Counted from the stretch's first letter, positions 19,124 to 28,895 are shown. The stretch: 64,000 nucleotides of DNA from Pelagicoccus sp. SDUM812005 (GCF_031127875.1 NZ_JARXIA010000013.1:122692-186691); one strand, 5' to 3'. Made by a program: numbers and translations. Notes: a model not told the origin generated them from the sequence alone.

Positions 19124-20209
19124 ATGAAAACCAACCTCACCATCGCGACCCTCATCGTAGTAATTCTGACCGCCTGGATGGTGTTCGGATCCATCAGCGC
19201 CAACGGAGAGGCCGAGGAAAAAGCGAAAGCCGCCCAAGCGGAGCAAACCGCCGAGGAGCCGCTCCCCAGCGTTCGCGTCCGCGAGTCCGTAGCCGAAGCC
19301 TTCGCCGCCAAGATCACCCTCCGCGGCAAAACCCTCCCCTCCCGAGAAAGCACCCTTAAAGCGGAAATCGGCGGCCAGATCCTCGAAATCGTGGCCCAGC
19401 GCGGCGCCCCCGTCAAAGCCGGCGACCCGCTCATCCGCATCGACCCCAAGAACCTTCCCGAGCAACTCGAGGCCGCCCAGGCCGTCCTCAAGCAGCGGGA
19501 GCTGGAATTCGACGCGGCCCAAAAGCTCCGCTCCAGCGGCTACCAGTCCGAGACCCGGCTCGCCGAAGCGGCCGCCGCCCTCGCCAACGCCAAAAGCGAC
19601 CTCGCCGCCATCCGCATCGCCCTGGAAAACACCGTCGTTGCCGCCCCCTACGACGGCATCTTCAACGAACGCCTCGTCGAAGCGGGGGAATTCGTCGCCG
19701 TCGGCGACCCCATGGCCCACTTCCTCGCCCTCGATCCCATGATCGTCACCGCCGAAGCCACCGAAAAGGAGATTCAAAAGATTCACGCCGGATCCCCCGC
19801 CGTAGCCAAGATCGGCGACCGCACCCTCGACGGGCGCATCCGCTACCTTTCCAAAGCCGCCAACTCCGCCGTGCGCACCTACACCGTCGAGCTCGAATTC
19901 GCCAATCCGGACCTATCGCTCGAAGCAGGCATGACTGCCGACATCGTGGCCACCACCGCCACCCAAATGGCCCATAAGGTCACCCCCGCCATCCTCTTCC
20001 TCAGCGCCGACACCCAAGGCGAACTCGGACTCAAGACCGTCGACGACGAGAACGTCGTCAGCTTCCACAAAACCCAAATCGTCGGCACCGCCCCCGACGG
20101 CGTCTGGGTCAGCGGCCTGCCCGAAAAGGTAACCCTCATCACCGTCGGCCAAGGATTCGTCGTCCCCGGAGCCACCGTGAACGCCGTGCCCGAAAGCAGC
20201 ATCCAGTAG
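19124..20209 (+). CDS. RND efflux periplasmic adaptor (HlyD/MFP family)
   Basis: A 361-aa adaptor anchored by an N-terminal hydrophobic segment (about residues 5-25). A barrel-sandwich half (GGQILEIVAQRGAPVKAGDPLIRID) is followed by a short coiled-coil hairpin (about 103-165), the second lipoyl half (VVAAPYDGIFNERLVEAGEFVAVGDP) and a beta-barrel domain. It links an inner-membrane pump to an outer-membrane channel. The RND pump gene follows 86 bases later. No outer-membrane factor gene is adjacent, so it probably uses a TolC-like protein encoded elsewhere. Confidence 0.92.
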   Translation: MKTNLTIATLIVVILTAWMVFGSISANGEAEEKAKAAQAEQTAEEPLPSVRVRESVAEAFAAKITLRGKTLPSRESTLKAEIGGQILEIVAQRGAPVKAGDPLIRIDPKNLPEQLEAAQAVLKQRELEFDAAQKLRSSGYQSETRLAEAAAALANAKSDLAAIRIALENTVVAAPYDGIFNERLVEAGEFVAVGDPMAHFLALDPMIVTAEATEKEIQKIHAGSPAVAKIGDRTLDGRIRYLSKAANSAVRTYTVELEFANPDLSLEAGMTADIVATTATQMAHKVTPAILFLSADTQGELGLKTVDDENVVSFHKTQIVGTAPDGVWVSGLPEKVTLITVGQGFVVPGATVNAVPESSIQ

Positions 20210-20295
20210 CGGCCTCCCGCTCTGCTATCCAACCCATCCCTTCCAACCGCCTAGCTACCCACTCCTAGGTCCCAGCCCCCAATCACCGCTCGAAC

Positions 20296-23200
20296 GTGAT
20301 CGAACTCATCCTCAGCCGCAAGCGCACCGTCAACCTCGCGCTCTTCTTCATCCTCGCCGCCGGCCTCTTCGCCTACATCCAGATCCCCAAGGAGTCGGAC
20401 CCGGACATCACCATCCCGACCATCTACGTCTCCATGTACATGGAAGGCATCTCCCCGGAAGACGCCGAGCGCCTCCTGGTGCGCCCCATGGAGCAGGAGC
20501 TATCCAGCGTAGAAGGCGTCAAGGAGATGACCGCCACCGCCTCCCAAAACTCCGCTTCCGTCACCCTCGAGTTCGACGCCGGCTTCGACCCCGACACCGC
20601 CCTCGCCGACGTACGCGAAAAAGTCGACCTCGCCAGCGCCGAGCTCCCCCAAGCCGCCGAGGAGCCCACCGTACACGAGATCAACTTCTCCCAGTTTCCC
20701 GTCATCGTCATCACCCTCTCCGGCGACGTCCCCGAACGCGCCCTCACCAAAATAGCCAAGGACCTCGGCGACGAAATCGAAAGCATCGGCCAAGTCCTCG
20801 AAGCCCGCGTCATCGGAGACCGCGAAGAGGTCGTCGAAGTCATCATCGACCCCACCGTCCTGCGCTCCTACAACCTTTCCCAAGGCGAGATCATCACCTT
20901 CATCTCCCGCAACAACAAGATCGTCGCCGCCGGCAACATGGACAAAGGCGAAGGCCGTTTCGCCGTCAAAGTCCCCGGCCTCTTCAAGACCGCCCAGGAA
21001 GTCATGGACATCCCCGTCAAGCGGGACGGCGACAAGGTCATCCGCCTCGCCGACGTCGCCACCGTGCGCCGCACCTTCAAGGACCGCTCCGCCTACGCCC
21101 GCCTAAACGGCGAGCCCTCCATCGGCATCGAGGTCTCCAAGCGGGCCGGCGAAAACGTCCTCGACACCATCGCCGCCGTCAAGGAGCTCGTCGAAAGCAC
21201 CCGCCCCCTCTGGCCTGAAAACCTCTCCGTCACCTACTCCCAAGACAAGTCCACCGGCATCCGCGACATGCTGCTCGACCTGCAAAACAACGTCATCAGC
21301 GCCATCCTGCTCGTGATGATCGTGGTCATCATCGCCATGGGCGTGCGCTCCGCCCTGCTCGTCGGCATCGCCATCCCCGGCTCCTTCCTCGCCGGCGTGC
21401 TCTTCCTCTACGCCATCGGCTTCACCGTAAACATCGTCGTGCTCTTCTCCCTTATCATGGCTGTCGGCATGCTGGTCGACGGAGCCATCGTCGTTACCGA
21501 GTTCGCCGACCGCAAGATGGCCGAAGGCATGCCCAAAGGCCCCGCCTACGCGGAAGCCTCCAAACGCATGGCCCTGCCCATCATCGCTTCCACCCTCACC
21601 ACCCTCGCCGCCTTCGCTCCCCTGCTCTTCTGGCCCGGCATCACCGGAGAGTTCATGAAGTACCTGCCGATCACCCTGATCGCCACCCTCACCGCCTCCC
21701 TCTTCATGGCCCTCATCTTCGTGCCCGCCCTCGGCGGCATCTTCGGCAAGGCCAACAACGCCGACAACGACGCCCTCGAAGCCCTCGACGGTAGAAAGCA
21801 CGCCGACCTCACGAAAATAAAGGGCTTCACCGGAGCCTACGCTCGTTTCCTCAACAAAGTCATTCGCCACCCCGTCCTCCAGCTTCTCGCCCTCATCGTC
21901 CTCTTCGTCGGCGTCATCGCCACCTACGCGAAGTTCGGCCACGGCATCGAGTTCTTCCCCGACGTCGAACCGGAATTCGCCAGCATGAACATCCGGGCAA
22001 GAGGCAATCTCTCCGTCGACGAAGCCGACAAGCTAGTCCGCCAAGTGGAAAGCCGCATCCACGACATCGATGGAATCAAGTTCCTCTACTCCCGGGCCGA
22101 CCCCGAGCTCCGCGCCCAAAACGTCCCCGAGGACGCCATCGGAATCATCCAATTCGAGTTCACCCACTGGGAAAGCCGCCCCTCCGCCAACCAAATCTTC
22201 GACACCATACGCGAACGCACCGCCGACCTCGCCGGAATCCACATCGAATTCGCAAAGCCGGACGCCGGGCCTCCGGTCGGCAAACCCGTCCAGCTCCAAA
22301 TCAGCTCCGCCTTCCCCGACGCCCTCAACAAGGCTACCGAAATCGTCGTGAAGAAATTCGAGTCGACCGAAGGGCTCATCGACATCACCGACACCCGCGG
22401 CGTAGAAGGATTCGAATGGGTCGTCGAAGTGGACCGCACCGAAGCCGCTCGCTACGGCGCCGACATCACCCTCATCGGAAACGAAATCCAGATGCTCACC
22501 AACGGCGTGGAAATCGGCGAATACCGACCGCTCGACGCCGATGACGAAGTCGAAATCCGAGCCCGCTACCCCTTCGACGAACGAAACCTCGACCAGCTCA
22601 ACGAACTAAAGATAGTCACCGAGGCCGGCCTCGCACCCGTATCCAACTTCATAACACAAAAGGCCGCCCCTCGCGTCCAATCCATCAACCGCGTCGAACA
22701 ACGTCGCGTCTACAGCGTAGCCGCAGAAGTCAAGGAAGGCGTCCAACCCACCGTCATATTCGAGCAACTACGCCAATGGCTTCCGGAGTCCGGCATCGAC
22801 TTCAACCAGGTCAAAGTGGACTACCGCGGCGAAGACGAAGAGCAAAGGGAAGCCGAAGCCTTCCTAGGCAAAGCCTTCCTCGTCGCAGTATTCGCCATCG
22901 CCGTGATCCTAGTCACCCAATTCAATAGCATCTACCAAAGCGGACTCATCCTCACTGCCGTGCTCTTCTCCACCTTCGGCGTCTTCATCGGCCTGCTGGT
23001 CATGGACCAACCGTTCGGCATCGTCATGAACGGCATCGGCGTCATCGCTCTCGCCGGTATCGTAGTGAACAATAACATCGTTCTCATCGATACCTTCAAT
23101 ACGCACCGAAAAAACATGGGGTCCTACGACGCCGCTCTACTCACCGCCGCCCAACGCCTCCGGCCCGTGCTGCTCACCACCGTCACCACCATCCTCGGCC

Positions 23201-23406
23201 TCATCCCTATGGTCTTCGGCATCAACCTCGACTTTTTCACGCCACACGTAGCCATCGGAGCCCCATCCACCCAATGGTGGTCCCAACTCGCCACCTCCGT
23301 CGCCTTCGGACTCGCCTTCGCAACCATCCTCACGCTTGTATTGACTCCCTCACTACTCGCCTGCGAGGACAACATTAAGCGTCGCTTCCGACTCAAACGA
23401 GACTAA
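20296..23406 (+). CDS. RND-family efflux transporter, inner-membrane pump
   Basis: A 1036-aa AcrB/MdtB-like proton antiporter. TM1 lies at about residues 12-30. The conserved VGMLVDGAIVVTEFADRK in TM4 carries one Asp where AcrB has two, and a matching GIVVNNNIVLIDTFN is in TM10. Two large periplasmic loops are as expected (about 35-330 and 555-860). The single-Asp VDGAIV form is common in RND pumps outside the AcrB group, so the substrate cannot be inferred. It starts with GTG (MIELILSRKRTVNLALFF). mogA begins 45 bases downstream. Confidence 0.94.
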   Translation: MIELILSRKRTVNLALFFILAAGLFAYIQIPKESDPDITIPTIYVSMYMEGISPEDAERLLVRPMEQELSSVEGVKEMTATASQNSASVTLEFDAGFDPDTALADVREKVDLASAELPQAAEEPTVHEINFSQFPVIVITLSGDVPERALTKIAKDLGDEIESIGQVLEARVIGDREEVVEVIIDPTVLRSYNLSQGEIITFISRNNKIVAAGNMDKGEGRFAVKVPGLFKTAQEVMDIPVKRDGDKVIRLADVATVRRTFKDRSAYARLNGEPSIGIEVSKRAGENVLDTIAAVKELVESTRPLWPENLSVTYSQDKSTGIRDMLLDLQNNVISAILLVMIVVIIAMGVRSALLVGIAIPGSFLAGVLFLYAIGFTVNIVVLFSLIMAVGMLVDGAIVVTEFADRKMAEGMPKGPAYAEASKRMALPIIASTLTTLAAFAPLLFWPGITGEFMKYLPITLIATLTASLFMALIFVPALGGIFGKANNADNDALEALDGRKHADLTKIKGFTGAYARFLNKVIRHPVLQLLALIVLFVGVIATYAKFGHGIEFFPDVEPEFASMNIRARGNLSVDEADKLVRQVESRIHDIDGIKFLYSRADPELRAQNVPEDAIGIIQFEFTHWESRPSANQIFDTIRERTADLAGIHIEFAKPDAGPPVGKPVQLQISSAFPDALNKATEIVVKKFESTEGLIDITDTRGVEGFEWVVEVDRTEAARYGADITLIGNEIQMLTNGVEIGEYRPLDADDEVEIRARYPFDERNLDQLNELKIVTEAGLAPVSNFITQKAAPRVQSINRVEQRRVYSVAAEVKEGVQPTVIFEQLRQWLPESGIDFNQVKVDYRGEDEEQREAEAFLGKAFLVAVFAIAVILVTQFNSIYQSGLILTAVLFSTFGVFIGLLVMDQPFGIVMNGIGVIALAGIVVNNNIVLIDTFNTHRKNMGSYDAALLTAAQRLRPVLLTTVTTILGLIPMVFGINLDFFTPHVAIGAPSTQWWSQLATSVAFGLAFATILTLVLTPSLLACEDNIKRRFRLKRD

Positions 23407-23450
23407 CCACCATTTGCCCACCCGCGTAACCTGCGGGCGACCATTAGACC

Positions 23451-23993
23451 ATGTCACAATCTTCCACCGCACGTATCGGCGTCATCAACATCTCGGACCG
23501 AGCCTCCCAAGGCATCTACGAAGACATCCCAGGCAAAGCCTGCCTAGAGCTCCTCAAAGAATGGCTCACCACCGAATTCGAGGTTTCCTACGCTGTCGTG
23601 CCGGACGAGCAGGACCAAATCGAAGCCACCCTGAAAAAATTCGCCGACGAAGACGGCTGTAGTCTAATCGTCACTACCGGCGGCACGGGGCCCGCTCCTC
23701 GCGATATCACCCCCGAAGCCACGGAAGCCGTCTGCGAACGCATGTTTCCCGGCTTCGGCGAACTCATGCGCTCCGCCTCGCTCAAGTACGTGCCTACCGC
23801 CATCCTCTCCCGCCAAACCGCCGGCACCCGCGGAAAAAGCCTCATCGTCAACCTCCCCGGCAAGCCCAAAGCCATCCGCGAGAACCTCGAAGCCGTCTTC
23901 CCCGCCATCCCCTATTGCATCGACCTCATCGGCGGAGCCCGCCTCGAAACCAACCAAACCACCATGAAAGCCTTCCGCCCCAAAGGAGCGTGA
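23451..23993 (+). CDS. mogA: molybdopterin adenylyltransferase
   Basis: A 180-aa MogA/MoaB-fold protein that adenylates molybdopterin before molybdate insertion. Visible motifs are TTGGTGPAPRDITPEA (75-90) for nucleotide and pterin binding and NLPGKP (134-139). The length agrees with MogA rather than the longer MoeA. It is the only molybdenum-cofactor gene in the window and follows the RND pump on the same strand, an association I cannot explain functionally. Confidence 0.9.
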   Translation: MSQSSTARIGVINISDRASQGIYEDIPGKACLELLKEWLTTEFEVSYAVVPDEQDQIEATLKKFADEDGCSLIVTTGGTGPAPRDITPEATEAVCERMFPGFGELMRSASLKYVPTAILSRQTAGTRGKSLIVNLPGKPKAIRENLEAVFPAIPYCIDLIGGARLETNQTTMKAFRPKGA

Positions 23994-24095
23994 ACTGATG
24001 CGAGACAAGATTCCCGACGAGCGAAGGCGAAACGATTCGCGCTAGGTGTAAACCCGTTCAAATCCTTTACAGATCACGGTAGATTTTTGCTTATG

Positions 24096-24119
24096 AACGC
24101 AATTACTCATTGCGTTTTT
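24096..24119 (+). terminator. probable intrinsic terminator after mogA
   Basis: An 8-bp stem AACGCAAT / ATTGCGTT with a 5-base loop, running into TTTTT. It lies about 100 bases after the mogA stop, before the sorted-protein gene. Confidence 0.65.
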
Positions 24120-24223
24120 AGATCCTGATAGGAAACAACTTACAAAACCTATACGCTCAAATCCCAAATCCGGCAAACCATGTGCTAAAGGTTCGCAAAA
24201 CCTTTAAACAAATACTGACGCAC

Positions 24224-24820
24224 ATGAAAAAGACACTATTGACGCTCGTCGCCGCAATTGGATTCGCCAGCCTCTCCCAAGCAGTGGTGATTAACCCTGT
24301 TTCAGCTAACGGAACCGGTTCCTATAACAATTCAATCGGACTCATCTCGGATGGTGTGATTCCCAGCGAAGGTACCGCTTGGACCGCCAGTACTAACGTC
24401 TATTGGACTGGTACGGCCGTAAAGCTCACGGTAGACCTTGGCGCCCTGTACACCGTCACCGACATCCTCGTATCGGTCGATAACAACGACAACTACGCCA
24501 TTACCTATTCCGCGGACAACATAAACTGGCTATCACTTACCACTATCCTTTCTGGCCATGGCGAAACAGGATGGGGAATGGACACGATGAGCAGCGACAG
24601 CACTCATCCAGAATATGTCGCCGGGATAGACTTCTCCTCCGTGAACGCCCAATACCTAGCCATACAAGCAACTGGCGGAGACAATTACTATTCCGTAGGA
24701 GAATTCCAAATACACGGATATCGCGATACTCAAGGCGTACCGGATTCAGGCAGCACAGCGCTTCTAACGTTGGTAGGCATCGCGTCCCTCGTCGGCCTCC
24801 GCAAGCGACTCAATAAGTAA
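24224..24820 (+). CDS. VPDSG-CTERM sorted secreted protein with discoidin-like domain
   Basis: A 198-aa exported protein. It has an N-terminal signal peptide (MKKTLLTLVAAIGFASLSQA). A body of about 150 residues has a galactose-binding/F5-8C-like appearance (SDGVIPSEGTAWTAS, KLTVDLGALYTVTDILVSVDNND, YSVGEFQIHG). The C terminus is VPDSGSTALLTLVGIASLVG followed by LRKRLNK: the motif, membrane helix and basic tail of the VPDSG-CTERM class of exosortase substrates. It would be processed by an exosortase encoded elsewhere and exposed at the cell surface or in exopolysaccharide. I chose the ATG that starts the signal peptide, 42 bases inside the longest frame. Its base composition is less GC-rich than its neighbours. 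Confidence 0.88.
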   Translation: MKKTLLTLVAAIGFASLSQAVVINPVSANGTGSYNNSIGLISDGVIPSEGTAWTASTNVYWTGTAVKLTVDLGALYTVTDILVSVDNNDNYAITYSADNINWLSLTTILSGHGETGWGMDTMSSDSTHPEYVAGIDFSSVNAQYLAIQATGGDNYYSVGEFQIHGYRDTQGVPDSGSTALLTLVGIASLVGLRKRLNK

Positions 24821-24842
24821 TCGCCACCTCCCTCAAATTCCC

Positions 24843-24877
24843 AAAGCCGCAGCAGCTCAGGGCTCTGCGGCTTTCTT
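24843..24877 (+). terminator. intrinsic terminator after the VPDSG-CTERM gene
   Basis: A perfect 10-bp stem AAAGCCGCAG / CTGCGGCTTT with a 12-base loop, followed by a short T-rich stretch (CTTGT). It starts 22 bases after the stop codon. Confidence 0.8.
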
Positions 24878-24961
24878 GTATCTACTTCCCGCGAAAAAAG
24901 TCCCGCGAACACGCAGCGTTGTAGCGGAGCACCACTTCCGTCGCTGAGCTCACCTCGCCCC

Positions 24962-27937
24962 TCACTCCTCGCTCTCCCAAGCCTCGAAGTTGAGTTTCAA
25001 CTCCCGCAAGCCCTTCTCCACCTTATCGCCATCTTTAGCCAAGGCCGCGTTTTCCACGTCCTTGGAATCTAAATACAATTGGTCGATTCCCAACGCCATG
25101 GCCGTGTTGGCTAAGTAGTGGGCATCCTCCTTCACCATGAACCAATCCTGCTTCTCGAAGCTCGCTTCCATGTCGCGGTGTTTCGAATACACTTCCGCGA
25201 TCGCGGCCTTCACCGCCTCCGCCGGATAGCTGTCGATCCCACCAAAAACCGTTTGCGGCACCGCGGGCTTCGCTGCGACTTCGCTTTCGACCTTGTCCTC
25301 TTCCGCCTCCTCCTCGATTGCCGGCCCAATGAAGAGCGGCACATGCTCGGGCTCCGGCTCTGGCGTCTTCACCTCGCGCTTCAAGGTAGCGGGATCCACC
25401 CGCTTTTCCTCGATCCAGGAAATTGCCTCGATCTTCTCCCCCAACTGCCCCGCGTAGAAGGGCTTGCCCAAGAAATCGTTCACGCCCGCGTCGCGAGCTC
25501 GCTTGACTTCGTCCTCCTGCAGGGACGCGGACACGGCGATGATCCACGGCCGCTCCGCCGCATCGCCCTTTTCGCGTATCATGCTCGCCGCCGTCGGCCC
25601 GTCCACCACCGGCATGCGCAAGTCCATGATCAATAGATCGTACTCAAGCCCGTGATCCGCCGCGGCCTGCCCGCCATCGAACTCGTCCGCCTCGTAGCCC
25701 AGCGCTTCCAAGTACTGCAAAATCAGGCGCCGCACCATTGGATTGTCATCCACCACTAGGATCTTAAGCGGGTAAAGCTGCCCCATCGGAACCTCCTCCT
25801 CCGCTTCCAACTCGCTTGGCGAAGCGATCGCATCCTCCGTATCCTCGAGCTGCAAGGCTTCGAAATCGAACGACGCGGTAAAGCAAGACCACTTGCCCAC
25901 TTCGCTCTGCACATCGATGCGGCCGCCCATCAACTCCACGATTCGGTTCACGATCGCCAAGCCCAACCCGGCGCCTTCTCGAGGAAACTTGCTGGAATGC
26001 TCCAGCTGGATAAACGGTTCGAACAAGCGGACCAGGTCCGCCTCCTTGATTCCCACCCCTGTATCCAAAATCTCAAACTTCAACGGAAGCGCGTCCTCAG
26101 CCGACTTCGCATCCACGAACGCCTTCAGGAAGACCTCCCCCTCTTCCGTGTACTTCACGGAATTACCAAACAAGTTCAGCAGCACTTGCCGCAGCCTGAC
26201 CCCATCGGCCTGCACCAGCTCCGGCACTTCGTCCGCTATCTCCAAATGCGCCTTCAAGCCCTTGCGATCCGCCATCGGCCTGATCGTGCGAAACGTTTCC
26301 TCGATCAAGCGACGCAGCCGTACCGGTCCGTACTCGAGCTGGAAGTTCGCCTTGCGCAGGTTGCTGAAGTCCAAGATGTCCTGCACGATCCGCAGCAAGA
26401 TCTTCCCCTCCGACTGGATCGTATCCAGACAAGCTCGCTGCTTCTCGTCCAAGCGCGTCCCCTTCAACAGGTCGCTATACCCCAGCACGCTCTGCAGCGG
26501 CGTACGAATTTCATGGCTGATCACCGCCAGGAACTCGCTCTTCGCCCGATCGCCCGCTTCCGCCCTCTCCTTCGCAAGGATCAAGTCGGCCTCGCTCTCG
26601 TGCTCGATCTGGTAATACAGGAAGAAGATCACCAAAGCCATGATCAATCCCGCGATGATGATCGTCTGTAAGCGCGAAAGGGATACATTGCGAAACCAGG
26701 AGGCGCCGGAAACGTCGATCCCCAGCCAATATGCGATCTCGCCCGTGGCCCGATCCCGAAGCGGCGCGCTCAAGTGCAGCAAGGACTCTCCTCCGGCCGC
26801 GAAGGGTCCCGCTAGAAAGGCCTCGCCCGACTCGTATCCATCCAGCCCCGCCAAATCCAAGTGAGACTTCGCCAGAAACGGCTGCTCACTCTGCTCCGTC
26901 TCGAAAGCCGCCGTGCGAATCCCCGTTCCCCCGCCGCTCCAAAGATAGACGCTGCGCACATCCGAGCCCACCCGCTTGATCCCCAGCAATTGCCCCGCAA
27001 CGGCGCCGTCGAGGCGACGTCCATCGGCCAAGATCTCCTCAAAGGTGCCGATCTCCGCCACGTCCATCGGCACCGCCGCCGTCTGCACGCGCGAAAGGTA
27101 GTCCTGAGCCATGCGGTCCTTCATCCGCTGCCCGTTCCAGCTCGTAACCAAAAAGCTCGCTCCCACGACCACCGCCAAGGCCACCGGCAGCACGCGATGC
27201 CCCCACAGCCTCAATTGGTTGCCGATCTGCGGAACCACGTCTTCGATGCGACGCTGCAAGCGGTAGTACCAAAAGCCTGCCAAGATCGTCCACCCCGCCA
27301 CGATTCTCAACAACAGCAAGTCGAAGCCGTAGTAGGGAAAATCTTCATACGCCACGGTGCTGACCGGAAGGGCCACGTCCAAACGTCCCGGAGCCAACAA
27401 CCAAGTTGGGAACAGCAGGATCAGCCCCGCTACGATCGCGTACAGCTCACGACGCTTCTCCTCCTTGGCCGCCCGCGCAAAAACGCGACACGCCCAAACC
27501 ACTGCCCCCGCCGACACCAGCAGCGACACGATCAAGGTGTAGAGCAAATCCCCGATCTCGATCGAAAGACCCAAAAACAAGCCGCCGAGGGCCGAGTACG
27601 GAAAAAAGTTACGCTCCTCGTCCTTCTTCGCGTAGCGGATCGCCGTCTCCACCAGCAAGCCGTAACCCAGCATCTCGAAGCCCACCTCCAAGTTGAAGGT
27701 CCGGAAAAACTCGTCCGAAAACGACAGCGTGCGCAAGAAATCCGACACCGCTTGCGAAAAGGCGTAGAACCCGATCCACAGCCACGGCAGCCGCACCCCG
27801 CCATTTTTCGACAAGGGCTTCGAAAGCGCCAGCAATCCGACCAGCATCCACCCGAAAAACGAAAGGAAGACGAGAAAGTCCTGCTCGAAGATCCAGCTCG
27901 GAATCAGTTGCGGGGAATTTGGATCGGAGGGAAGCAT
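24962..27937 (-). CDS. hybrid sensor histidine kinase with receiver and Hpt-like domain
   Basis: A 991-aa membrane phosphorelay protein. About seven hydrophobic segments fill residues 18-240. A further pair (about 250-265 and 425-442) frames a probable extracytoplasmic sensor region. Then come HisKA with the phospho-His475 in SHEIRTPLQSVLGYSD, HATPase_c with DTGVGI and GAGLGLAI, a receiver domain with phospho-Asp772 (LLIMDLRMP), and a C-terminal Hpt-like helical domain with His940 in AHYLANTAMALG. All relay steps are therefore on one chain, but no output regulator is adjacent. The start lies about 200 bases from a triple palindrome upstream. Confidence 0.9.
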   Translation of the reverse strand: MLPSDPNSPQLIPSWIFEQDFLVFLSFFGWMLVGLLALSKPLSKNGGVRLPWLWIGFYAFSQAVSDFLRTLSFSDEFFRTFNLEVGFEMLGYGLLVETAIRYAKKDEERNFFPYSALGGLFLGLSIEIGDLLYTLIVSLLVSAGAVVWACRVFARAAKEEKRRELYAIVAGLILLFPTWLLAPGRLDVALPVSTVAYEDFPYYGFDLLLLRIVAGWTILAGFWYYRLQRRIEDVVPQIGNQLRLWGHRVLPVALAVVVGASFLVTSWNGQRMKDRMAQDYLSRVQTAAVPMDVAEIGTFEEILADGRRLDGAVAGQLLGIKRVGSDVRSVYLWSGGGTGIRTAAFETEQSEQPFLAKSHLDLAGLDGYESGEAFLAGPFAAGGESLLHLSAPLRDRATGEIAYWLGIDVSGASWFRNVSLSRLQTIIIAGLIMALVIFFLYYQIEHESEADLILAKERAEAGDRAKSEFLAVISHEIRTPLQSVLGYSDLLKGTRLDEKQRACLDTIQSEGKILLRIVQDILDFSNLRKANFQLEYGPVRLRRLIEETFRTIRPMADRKGLKAHLEIADEVPELVQADGVRLRQVLLNLFGNSVKYTEEGEVFLKAFVDAKSAEDALPLKFEILDTGVGIKEADLVRLFEPFIQLEHSSKFPREGAGLGLAIVNRIVELMGGRIDVQSEVGKWSCFTASFDFEALQLEDTEDAIASPSELEAEEEVPMGQLYPLKILVVDDNPMVRRLILQYLEALGYEADEFDGGQAAADHGLEYDLLIMDLRMPVVDGPTAASMIREKGDAAERPWIIAVSASLQEDEVKRARDAGVNDFLGKPFYAGQLGEKIEAISWIEEKRVDPATLKREVKTPEPEPEHVPLFIGPAIEEEAEEDKVESEVAAKPAVPQTVFGGIDSYPAEAVKAAIAEVYSKHRDMEASFEKQDWFMVKEDAHYLANTAMALGIDQLYLDSKDVENAALAKDGDKVEKGLRELKLNFEAWESEE

Positions 27938-28272
27938 GCGGGAGGGTTGGCGAAGTTAGCATTCCAACTATCGACATCGTTGCAATCCCCTGTACTCCAA
28001 GGCAATCCAACAATAGAAAAGCAAGCCACTCAGCCCCCGAGCTCCGCACCAAGCCTCCCCCCAAAAAAAACCGAGTCCCCCTCCCCTTCGCCCAACCAAC
28101 ACATCATCCCCTCACCCCCCTCCAAGCCTCAGCCGAACCCCAGTGGTCTGACCACCACTACCATTGGTCTGACCACTCGCCTCACTGGTCTGACCACCCA
28201 ACCTGCACGCATTCTGGAAAAGTCTGGGGCGGCCTTCCTCAAGCCCGGGTTCACCGGTCAAGCATCCCCGAC
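27938..28272. other. 335-base intergenic region upstream of the hybrid kinase
   Basis: No gene is supported here. The region is C-rich on the plus strand, has a short A-run near 28065, and carries the triple palindrome listed separately. It separates the hybrid kinase start from the stop of the flavin-oxidase-like gene, both on the minus strand. Confidence 0.7.
28144..28196. promoter_or_regulatory. three phased copies of the palindrome TGGTCTGACCA
   Basis: Perfect copies of the 11-bp palindrome TGGTCTGACCA start at 28144, 28165 and 28186, exactly 21 bases apart, which is two helical turns. The spacers between them differ in sequence, so this is not a simple tandem duplication. The core resembles operators of the FadR/UxuR branch of GntR repressors (TGGT-N3-ACCA), as recalled. 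The nearest downstream gene on the minus strand is the hybrid kinase. Confidence 0.75.
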
Positions 28273-28872
28273 CTACTCGCCGCGGCCCTCCAACTCCGTC
28301 TCCAGTTCCTCGATACGGCTTCGCAACGCCCCCAAAGCCTCCTCCACCTCCGCTCGCGTAAACCGCTGCGTTATGAACTTCGGGCAATTCCAGTCGAATC
28401 CGACCACCTCCAATACAAAAAGCCGCCTCGCCCGCAAACGCTCCGCATCCGAAAAAAGGCTCGCCACCTCCGGCTCATCGGCGAGCTCCACGCAGCGCGC
28501 CCGACAGAGCAGCTTCAACCGCTCCCGGGCCCGGTAATCCATCAAAAAAAGCGACACCCGATCGTCCGTCGCCACGTTTCCCGCGCTGATCAGCTGCCGG
28601 TTTCCCTCCTGGTCCAAAAACGCCAACCGCCGTTCGTCTATGACTTTCAGGAAACCGGCCGGCCCGCCGCGGTGCTGCAGGTAGGGCCAGCCGCTTTCGC
28701 TCAAGCTTGCCATATAGAAGCTGTCGCGGGCCTCGATGTAGGCCCGCTCTTCAACCCCTAAAGCTCGCGGGAGAGACGAAGCTCCGGACACGCTACCCGC
28801 GCGGCCATAGGCAGCCCGCTGGACCCGCGCCACCGCAGGCGTCTGCAAAATCCTCAGGTACTCGTCCCTCAT
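28273..28872 (-). CDS. pyridoxamine 5'-phosphate oxidase-like flavin-binding protein
   Basis: A 199-aa protein of the PNPOx-like split-barrel superfamily, which binds FMN or related cofactors. Recognisable parts are ARDSFYMASLSESGWPYLQH followed by RGGPAGFLKVID, and NVATDDRVSLFLMDYRARERLKLLCRA. The C terminus (VEEALGALRSRIEELETELE) is a short coiled coil. The longer in-frame extension upstream runs through the neighbouring DsrE gene and is not real; the ATG at MRDEYLRIL gives the normal size. It is 23 bases downstream of the DsrE-family gene, in one operon opposite the TetR regulator. Confidence 0.85.
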   Translation of the reverse strand: MRDEYLRILQTPAVARVQRAAYGRAGSVSGASSLPRALGVEERAYIEARDSFYMASLSESGWPYLQHRGGPAGFLKVIDERRLAFLDQEGNRQLISAGNVATDDRVSLFLMDYRARERLKLLCRARCVELADEPEVASLFSDAERLRARRLFVLEVVGFDWNCPKFITQRFTRAEVEEALGALRSRIEELETELEGRGE

Positions 28873-28895
28873 TGGAAAACGTCTCCCTACCCGCT

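Noticed and set aside
28144..28196. Possible start of a CRISPR array
   Set aside because: The repeats are only 11 bp and palindromic, with 10-base spacers. There are only three, and no cas gene is in the window.
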